Origin: Streptomyces netropsis | GTDB taxonomy: Bacteria; Actinomycetota; Actinomycetes; Streptomycetales; Streptomycetaceae | Assembly (NCBI RefSeq): GCF_014203545.1 | Contig: NZ_JACHJG010000018.1 | Location: 62,001 to 126,000 of the forward strand | Length of the DNA stretch: 64,000 bases | Reading direction: 5' to 3' | Shown: positions 58,760 through 64,000 of the stretch, one piece after another | How the letters are laid out: every line of letters starts with the position of its first letter | Numbering within the stretch: position 1 is the first letter of the stretch | Program-made: the position numbers and the translations under genes | Notes under the pieces: model-generated | Database searches by the model: none | The model's input: only the letters and a program-made list of their open reading frames with translations | Told to the model about the DNA's origin: nothing

Positions 58760-61700
58760 GTGAGGCGTAGAAAGACGGGCGCCACGCAGCAGGCGCGGGA
58801 CGAGCGGGGCAACTTCACCCCACCGTCACGCTCAGCGGCGTTGCCCTCTGACGTGCCCGAAGCCCCCGCCGAGCCCACGAAGGGCAGTGGCGGCAGGTTC
58901 TCCCCACGCAACTGGCGGGTGCCCACCCGGCTGAACGTCATTCTGCTGATCCCGGTGCTCGTCGCCCTGGTCTTCGGTGGCCTTCACGTGAAGACCTCCG
59001 TCGACACCTGGAACGAGGCGCAGGACGCCACGGACACCGCGCGAGGTGTGCGGGCCGCGGCCACGTACGCCCACGCCGTGCTCGAGGAGCGCGACCAGAC
59101 GGCCCTCCCGCTGCTCGGGAACCACCGCGACGACCCGGTCATCAAGAAGACGCGGGACGCGACGGACGCCGCCCGGACCGAGTTCGACAAGGCCGTCAAG
59201 AGCATGCCGGCCACCCCGAGCCTCAAGCGCCGCATCAAGCTGCTGCGCGACGCCGAAGCCGGGCTGCCCAGGCTCCGCAGTGCCGCGTACTCGTCCGCCC
59301 TGGCCGGCGCCGACACCGAGGACGGCTACGGCGCCATCCAGCGACCGCTCATGGCGTTCTCCAACGAGCTGGGCCTCGGCACCGACAACGCGAGCTCCTT
59401 CGGCCGCATGGTCTACGCCGTGCAGCTCGCCAAGGCCGCCGAGTCGCTGCAGCGTTCCCTCGGTGCCCACCTTCTGGAGAAGCCCGGTAACGCGCAGAAC
59501 CGCGAGAAGCTGACGACCTCCTTCGTCTCCTACAACTTCCTGGAGTACATCGCCCACGGCGAGTACGTCCAGGGCGGCACCGACGACGACATCAACCGGC
59601 TCAACAAGGCGCTGGCCGACAAGGCCCAGGTGACCGAGCAGGACAAGATGTACGCCGCCATCTCCACCACGCCTGCCGCGACGCTGAAGACCAAGGGCAT
59701 CACCGCCGAGTCGTGGTTCACCACCGCGACGGGCAAGTTCGACGCCTACCACTACATCGAGATGCAGCTGGCCGACCGGGCCGTGGCCGACGCCGAGAAG
59801 GTCGCTTCCGACGCCAAGCAGGAAGCGATCATCAACTCCTCGATCATGGTGCTGGCCCTGTTCGCCGCCTTCGTGGTGGCGGGCAAGATGGCCCGCTCGA
59901 TGAGCCGGAGCATGCTCCGACTGCGCGCCGGCGCCTTCGAGATCGCCGAGCAGCGGCTGCCGGCCCTGGTCGACCAGCTCTCGCGCACCGACCCCGGTCA
60001 CGTCGACACCCGTATCGAGCCCATCCCGATCACCACCGGTGACGAGATCGGCGAGGTCGCCCGCGCCTTCGACCAGGTCCACCGCGAGGCGGTGCGACTG
60101 GCCGCCGAGCAGGCACTGCTGCGGGGCAACGTCAACGCGATCTTCACGACCCTCTCGCACCGCAACCAGGCCCTCATCGAGCGTCAGCTGACGCTCATCA
60201 CGGACCTGGAGAACAACGAGGCGGACCCGGACCAGCTGGAGAACCTCTTCCGGATGGACCACCTGGCCACCCGTATGCGGCGCAACGGCGAGAACCTCCT
60301 CGTCCTCGCGGGCGAGGAGCCCGGCCGCCGCTGGGACCAGCCGATCCCGCTGGTGGACGTGCTCCGCGCCGCCTCCTCCGAGGTGGAGGCGTACGAGCGC
60401 ATCGAGCTGAGCGGCGTCCCGGAGGCCGAGATCCACGGCCTGGCCGTGACCGACCTCGTGCACCTGCTCGCCGAGCTGCTGGAGAACGCCACCACGTTCT
60501 CCTCCCCGCACACCAAGGTCCGTGTGACCGCGACCCGGCTGCCCGACGGCCGTGTGATGGTCGAGATCCACGACAAGGGCATCGGCCTCACGCCCACCGA
60601 CTTCGCGGACATCAACCACCGGTTGGCCAACCCGCCGACCGTGGACGTCGCGATCGCCCAGCGCATGGGTCTGTTCGTGGTCGGCCGCCTGGCGACCCGC
60701 CACGGCATCCGGGTCCAGCTGCGCCCGTCGGGCGAGCAGGCCGGCACCACCTCGCTGGTGATGCTGCCGGACGCCATCACGCACGGTGGCGGCGCCTCGC
60801 TGGACGAGATGTCCCCCGAGGACTTCACGCTCACTTCCCGGGCCGTGCCGGAGCAGCAGCAGCCGGCCGCGCCGGTCGCGCCTGCCGCCCCCCGGCTGCG
60901 CACCGCCGCAGAACTGGGCTTCGACGACTCCCGTTACGAGCCCCGGCCGGACGCCGGCACCGGACCTTCGCTGGACCCGGTCGGCCGTTCGCTGATGCGC
61001 GAGGAGCGGCGCGCGGCGCTGGAGGCGCAGGCCTCCGACAACCGCCCGCTGTTCCGGGACGAGGTTCCGCAGCAGGGTTACGACCAGCAGCAGAGCTACG
61101 ACCAGCAGCAGGGCCTTTCGCAGGCGCCGGAGCAGAGCGCGCAGCAGTCGTATACGGAATCCGGCTATACCGATTCCGGGTACGGCGACCAGCAGGGCTA
61201 TGGCGACTACAACGCCCCCGCCCACCAAGGCGAGTGGAGCGAAGCTGGTCCGTACCAGCACGGCTACGAGCAGGGTCACGGAGCCGATTCGGAATCCCTG
61301 CCGTCCGCTGACACGGCCCAGCCGGAGCGCGTAGAGTTCGACCGTCCGGGCCCCTCTTCGAGCGGCTCCCACTCGCTGACCGGGTCCGGTCTGCCGCGCC
61401 GCGCGAAGCAGTGGCAGCAGTCCGAGTCGGACGAGAGCGCCGCGGGGGCCGGCGGAGAACCGGAGCAGTCGCAGCAGGACCCACAGCAGCGTCCAGAGGC
61501 CGATAGGTCCGACTGGCAGTCGGCGAACGACGAGCGCTGGCACCGCGCCGAGCAGCTCCGTGAGCCGAAGGCCGGCGGAATTACCTCCTCCGGTCTCCCC
61601 CGCCGGGTCCCCAAGGCCAACCTGGTCGAGGGCAAGGCGGAAACGACCCCGCAGGGCGGCCCCCAGATATCCCGCGCCCCGGAGGACGTCCGCGGCAGGT

Positions 61701-61816
61701 TGAGCAACCTGCGCCGCGGTGTCCAGCAGGGGCGCAGCGCGGGGACCGATACCTCCGCACATGAGCAACACGACCAGGGCTTCGGCCCCGGCGGCACCTA
61801 CGATCAGGAGCGTTAG
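58760..61816 (+). CDS. cvnA2: CvnA, conservon sensor-like histidine-kinase homologue (second copy)
   Basis: A 1018-aa paralogue with the same plan: transmembrane segments near residues 57-75 and about 355-380, an extracytoplasmic helical domain, H-box-like MDHLATRMRRNGENLL, N box ELLENATTFS and G box EIHDKGIGLT. The tail differs: it is Gln/Tyr-rich (YDQQQSYDQQQG, YTESGYTDSGYGDQQGY) rather than Pro/Gly-rich, but ends in the same GITSSGLPRRVPKANLVEG and VRGRLSNLRRGVQQGR, with an extra GSGLPRRAKQ upstream. GTG start with GAGAGG upstream. Confidence 0.92.
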   Translation: MRRRKTGATQQARDERGNFTPPSRSAALPSDVPEAPAEPTKGSGGRFSPRNWRVPTRLNVILLIPVLVALVFGGLHVKTSVDTWNEAQDATDTARGVRAAATYAHAVLEERDQTALPLLGNHRDDPVIKKTRDATDAARTEFDKAVKSMPATPSLKRRIKLLRDAEAGLPRLRSAAYSSALAGADTEDGYGAIQRPLMAFSNELGLGTDNASSFGRMVYAVQLAKAAESLQRSLGAHLLEKPGNAQNREKLTTSFVSYNFLEYIAHGEYVQGGTDDDINRLNKALADKAQVTEQDKMYAAISTTPAATLKTKGITAESWFTTATGKFDAYHYIEMQLADRAVADAEKVASDAKQEAIINSSIMVLALFAAFVVAGKMARSMSRSMLRLRAGAFEIAEQRLPALVDQLSRTDPGHVDTRIEPIPITTGDEIGEVARAFDQVHREAVRLAAEQALLRGNVNAIFTTLSHRNQALIERQLTLITDLENNEADPDQLENLFRMDHLATRMRRNGENLLVLAGEEPGRRWDQPIPLVDVLRAASSEVEAYERIELSGVPEAEIHGLAVTDLVHLLAELLENATTFSSPHTKVRVTATRLPDGRVMVEIHDKGIGLTPTDFADINHRLANPPTVDVAIAQRMGLFVVGRLATRHGIRVQLRPSGEQAGTTSLVMLPDAITHGGGASLDEMSPEDFTLTSRAVPEQQQPAAPVAPAAPRLRTAAELGFDDSRYEPRPDAGTGPSLDPVGRSLMREERRAALEAQASDNRPLFRDEVPQQGYDQQQSYDQQQGLSQAPEQSAQQSYTESGYTDSGYGDQQGYGDYNAPAHQGEWSEAGPYQHGYEQGHGADSESLPSADTAQPERVEFDRPGPSSSGSHSLTGSGLPRRAKQWQQSESDESAAGAGGEPEQSQQDPQQRPEADRSDWQSANDERWHRAEQLREPKAGGITSSGLPRRVPKANLVEGKAETTPQGGPQISRAPEDVRGRLSNLRRGVQQGRSAGTDTSAHEQHDQGFGPGGTYDQER

Positions 61817-61817
61817 T

Positions 61818-62240
61818 GTGAGCCCGATGAGCCAGGCGGCGCAAAACCTGAACTGGTTGATCACCAGTTTCGTGGACAACACCCCAGGGGTGTCCCACAC
61901 CGTCGTGGTCTCCGCTGACGGACTCCTTCTGGCCATGTCCGAAGGGTTCCCGCGGGACCGCGCCGACCAGCTGGCGGCAGTAGCCTCCGGCCTGACCTCG
62001 CTGACCGCGGGTGCCTCCCGGATCTTCGAGGGCGGCGCGGTCAACCAGACCGTGGTGGAGATGGAGCGTGGTTTCCTCTTCATCATGTCCGTCTCCGACG
62101 GATCCTCGCTGGCCGTGCTGGCGCACCCCGAGTGCGACATCGGCCTCGTGGGCTACGAGATGGCCCTGTTGGTCGACCGCGCGGGCAGTGTGCTCACGCC
62201 CGACCTCCGCGCCGAACTGCAGGGGAGCCTTCTCAACTAG
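61818..62240 (+). CDS. cvnB2: CvnB, roadblock/LC7-domain protein (second copy)
   Basis: 140 aa, closely similar to the first CvnB. GTG at 61818, one base after the cvnA stop, with AGGAG seven bases upstream. QNLNWLITSFVDNTPGVSHT opens the domain. Nucleotide differences from the first copy are spread evenly, unlike cvnD. Confidence 0.93.
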   Translation: MSPMSQAAQNLNWLITSFVDNTPGVSHTVVVSADGLLLAMSEGFPRDRADQLAAVASGLTSLTAGASRIFEGGAVNQTVVEMERGFLFIMSVSDGSSLAVLAHPECDIGLVGYEMALLVDRAGSVLTPDLRAELQGSLLN

Positions 62241-62324
62241 CAAAGAGGCAGTGCGTTTCGCGCCACCGCCCCATAAGGTGCGGTGGCGCGACCAGCATCA
62301 GACAGGCAAGTTGGAGGAGGAGAC

Positions 62325-62846
62325 GTGGCAACGCCCCCCGGCGGTTACCCGTACGGCAATGAACAGCAGGCTCAGCCCCCGCTGAACCGCTTCAATTTCC
62401 CCTCCGCACCGAGTCACCAAGCTCAGCCGGAGGCTCCGCGGTCGCCGTACAGCGCGCCCGCGCAGCCCCAGAAGCACCGGCGTGCGACCCCCTCGGGGGG
62501 CGCGCACAACCCGCTGGTGCGACCGTATGCGATGACCGGCGGCCGTACCCGGCCGCGCTACCAGCTCGCCATCGAGGCACTGGTGCACACCACGGCTCAG
62601 CCGTCCCAGCTCCAAGGGCAGTTGCCTGAACACCAGCGCATCTGCCATCTGTGCCGTGAGATCAAGTCGGTCGCCGAGATCTCGGCACTTCTTTCCATCC
62701 CGCTCGGCGTCGCCCGAATCCTCGTCGCCGACTTGGCGGAGGCCGGACTTGTCGCCATCCATCAGCCCGGCGGCGACGAGTCCGCCGGCGGCCAGCCTGA
62801 CGTGACACTGCTCGAAAGGGTGCTCAGTGGACTTCGGAACCTCTAG
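62325..62846 (+). CDS. cvnC2: CvnC, DUF742 protein (second copy)
   Basis: 173 aa. It has a longer, proline/glutamine-rich N-terminus than the first copy (about 70 residues, GGYPYGNEQQAQPPLNRF) before the conserved VRPYAMTGGRTRPRYQLAIE and the CxxC in RICHLCREIKS. GTG at 62325 is fixed by GGAGGAGGAGAC. Overlaps cvnD by 20 bases as in the first unit. Confidence 0.92.
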   Translation: MATPPGGYPYGNEQQAQPPLNRFNFPSAPSHQAQPEAPRSPYSAPAQPQKHRRATPSGGAHNPLVRPYAMTGGRTRPRYQLAIEALVHTTAQPSQLQGQLPEHQRICHLCREIKSVAEISALLSIPLGVARILVADLAEAGLVAIHQPGGDESAGGQPDVTLLERVLSGLRNL

Positions 62847-63408
62847 CGGCGAGGCAGCCCGCTCCACCACCTCCGCGAAGATTGTGGTGGCCGGTGGCTT
62901 CGGCGTGGGCAAGACCACGTTCGTCGGCGCGGTCTCGGAGATCAACCCGCTGCGCACCGAAGCCGTCATGACCTCCGCCTCGGCGGGGATCGACGACCTC
63001 ACGCACGCGCCGGACAAGACCACGACGACCGTGGCCATGGACTTCGGCCGCATCACCTTGGACCAGGACCTGATCCTGTACCTCTTCGGTACCCCGGGTC
63101 AGGACCGCTTCTGGTTCATGTGGGACGACCTGGTCCGCGGCGCCATCGGCGCCGTCGTCCTCGTCGACACCCGACGCCTCGCCGACTGCTTCCCCGCCGT
63201 CGACTACTTCGAGAACAGCGGCCTCCCCTTCGTCATCGCCCTCAACGGCTTCGACGGACACCAGCCCTACAACCCCGAAGAAGTCCGCGAAGCACTCCAG
63301 ATCGGCCCCGACGCACCGATCATCATCACCGACGCCCGCCACCGCAACGAAGCCAAGAGCGCACTCATCACGCTCGTCGAGCACGCCCTCATGGCCCGGC
63401 TGCGGTAG
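62827..63408 (+). CDS. cvnD2: CvnD, Ras-like small GTPase (second copy)
   Basis: 193 aa with the same P-loop GGFGVGKTT, LFGTPGQDRF and ALNGFDG motifs. Bases 63070-63401 match 58092-58423 of the first cvnD with one mismatch, whereas the first 243 bases differ at roughly 40 positions. The tract uses GAA and GCA codons more than the rest. Confidence 0.94.
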   Translation: MDFGTSSGEAARSTTSAKIVVAGGFGVGKTTFVGAVSEINPLRTEAVMTSASAGIDDLTHAPDKTTTTVAMDFGRITLDQDLILYLFGTPGQDRFWFMWDDLVRGAIGAVVLVDTRRLADCFPAVDYFENSGLPFVIALNGFDGHQPYNPEEVREALQIGPDAPIIITDARHRNEAKSALITLVEHALMARLR

Positions 63409-63418
63409 AGCGGTCAGG

Positions 63419-63472
63419 GATGGCTGTGCGGATCTGCTGACGCCGGCATGTCAGCACCTCCGCACAGCCATC
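63419..63472 (+). terminator. Terminator of the second conservon
   Basis: GATGGCTGTGCGGA (63419-63432) pairs with TCCGCACAGCCATC (63459-63472), enclosing TGCTGAC/GTCAGCA. It lies ten bases after the cvnD stop. Confidence 0.85.
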
Positions 63473-63492
63473 GCTTTCGGTCGCGCAGACGA

Positions 63493-63528
63493 AAAGGTCC
63501 CCGCACTCTGACGAGTGCGGGGACCTTT
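63493..63528 (-). terminator. Terminator of accE
   Basis: AAAGGTCCCCGCACTC (63493-63508) pairs with GAGTGCGGGGACCTTT (63513-63528), loop TGAC. On the minus strand it continues TCGTC after a short U run; usable in both directions. Confidence 0.8.
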
Positions 63529-63558
63529 CGCGTGGTGGTGGGCCGCTGTCGCGGGCCC

Positions 63559-63635
63559 GGGCTCAACCCTGCCAGCTGTGTCCGGCGGGGGGCCGCCCGG
63601 CCCCCCGCCGGAGGGGCTCAGCCCTGCCAGCTGTG
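63559..63635. repeat. Duplicated 3' end of accE around a hairpin
   Basis: GGGCTCAACCCTGCCAGCTG (63559 on) and GGGCTCAGCCCTGCCAGCTG (63614 on) are near-identical. The second spans the accE stop. A 14-bp hairpin (63581-63594 with 63599-63612) separates them. Confidence 0.85.
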
Positions 63636-63815
63636 CGGGGCGCGGAAGCCCGGGGTGCGCTCCAGGCGGCGCCAGCCGGCGGAGGAGCGGCGCGGGCGGG
63701 CGGGGGCCTCGTGGCCGTTGCCGGCCGCCGCGCGGGCGAGGAGGACGGCGGTGACCGCGGCCAGTTCCTCGGCGTCGGCGGTGCCCTTCTCGACGCGTAC
63801 GAGCGTGTCGTTCAT
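63618..63815 (-). CDS. accE: Acyl-CoA carboxylase epsilon subunit
   Basis: A 65-aa small subunit that stabilises and activates actinobacterial acetyl-/propionyl-CoA carboxylase. VRVEKGTADAEELAAVTAVL and the tryptophan-containing C-terminus RTPGFRAPHSWQG are typical. ATG at 63815, 11 bases after the accB stop, so co-transcribed. Confidence 0.93.
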   Translation of the reverse strand: MNDTLVRVEKGTADAEELAAVTAVLLARAAAGNGHEAPARPRRSSAGWRRLERTPGFRAPHSWQG

Positions 63816-63826
63816 GTGTCTCTCCC

Positions 63827-64000
63827 TTACTGGGGCGGGTTGCCGTGCTTGCGCGAGGGCAGATCGGCGTGCTTCGTCGCGAGCATGGCCAGCGACTTGA
63901 TCAGCACCGAACGGGTCTCGACGGGGTCGATCACGTCGTCGATCAGCCCGCGCTCGGCCGCGTAGTACGGATGCATCAGCTCCGCCTTGTACTCCTTGAC
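63827..64000 (-). CDS. accB: Acyl-CoA carboxylase beta subunit (carboxyltransferase), C-terminal fragment
   Basis: The last 57 codons of a biotin-dependent carboxyltransferase; the gene enters from the right edge. AELMHPYYAAERGLIDDVID and RKHGNPPQ at the end are the usual carboxyltransferase beta-subunit C-terminus. With AccE it makes malonyl- or methylmalonyl-CoA, feeding fatty-acid and polyketide synthesis. Also called pccB. Confidence 0.93.
   Translation of the reverse strand, partial: VKEYKAELMHPYYAAERGLIDDVIDPVETRSVLIKSLAMLATKHADLPSRKHGNPPQ

Noticed and set aside
53394..63408. Assembly duplication as explanation for two conservons
   Set aside because: cvnA, cvnB, cvnC and the cvnD 5' halves differ throughout and both flanks are distinct, so these are true paralogues with one homogenised tract.

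Overview
The window is high-GC actinobacterial DNA, almost certainly a Streptomyces chromosome core region. The signs are codon use with G or C at nearly every third position, many GTG and some TTG starts, strong Shine-Dalgarno sites, a GlnR-type operator, rare TTA codons, an HU protein with a lysine-rich tail (HupS type), NsdA, and two conservons. As I recall it, the gene order matches the S. coelicolor segment running from the acyl-CoA carboxylase genes to rpsP-trmD, so most of this is vertically inherited backbone. I see no insertion sequence, prophage or CRISPR array.

Layout. 1-3.9 kb: ribosome and tRNA maturation genes (rpsP, a KH protein, rimM, partial trmD), a zinc-protease-like gene and an archaeal-type proS. 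4.3-13 kb: a methyltransferase, ffh, the nitrogen unit amtB-glnK-glnD behind a GlnR box, and nsdA. 13.3-23.3 kb: an orphan prim-pol protein, ftsY, an NCS1 permease, a gene-free palindromic repeat element, the glucose permease glcP, smc and a small coiled-coil gene. 23.6-31.7 kb: acylphosphatase, a CAP-domain protein with a TTA codon, a divergent HxlR regulator and flavoprotein pair, the DUF177-rpmF-rnc-mutM unit, and the recG-rsmD-coaD-DivIVA-like unit. 31.9-43.3 kb: recG, a FakA/YloV-like kinase, rpmB, thiD, thiL, an Lrp-like domain, a lipoprotein, ddl, gpsA, plsC and cofC.

43.4-52.9 kb: hupS, leuCD with divergent ndgR, a pair of MEDS-domain regulators (one with a TTA codon), a five-gene tRNA-Gln/tRNA-Glu cluster next to gltX, a fumarylacetoacetate hydrolase family gene and a small repeat-bearing gene. 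53.4-63.4 kb: two complete conservons in tandem (CvnA sensor-like ATPase, CvnB roadblock, CvnC DUF742, CvnD Ras-like GTPase). The window ends in accE and partial accB.

The most unusual signals are: a 332-bp nearly identical tract in the 3' halves of the two cvnD genes, inside genes that are otherwise clearly diverged (gene conversion); diverged low-complexity tails on the two CvnA proteins; a MEDS-STAS plus MEDS-ATPase pair in which both partner-switching modules lack canonical residues and the first gene carries a TTA codon; an isolated type I-E-like CRISPR repeat behind rpmB; and a compound inverted repeat between the NCS1 permease and glcP. All calls come from reading the sequence and remembered family knowledge. 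No database search was run.
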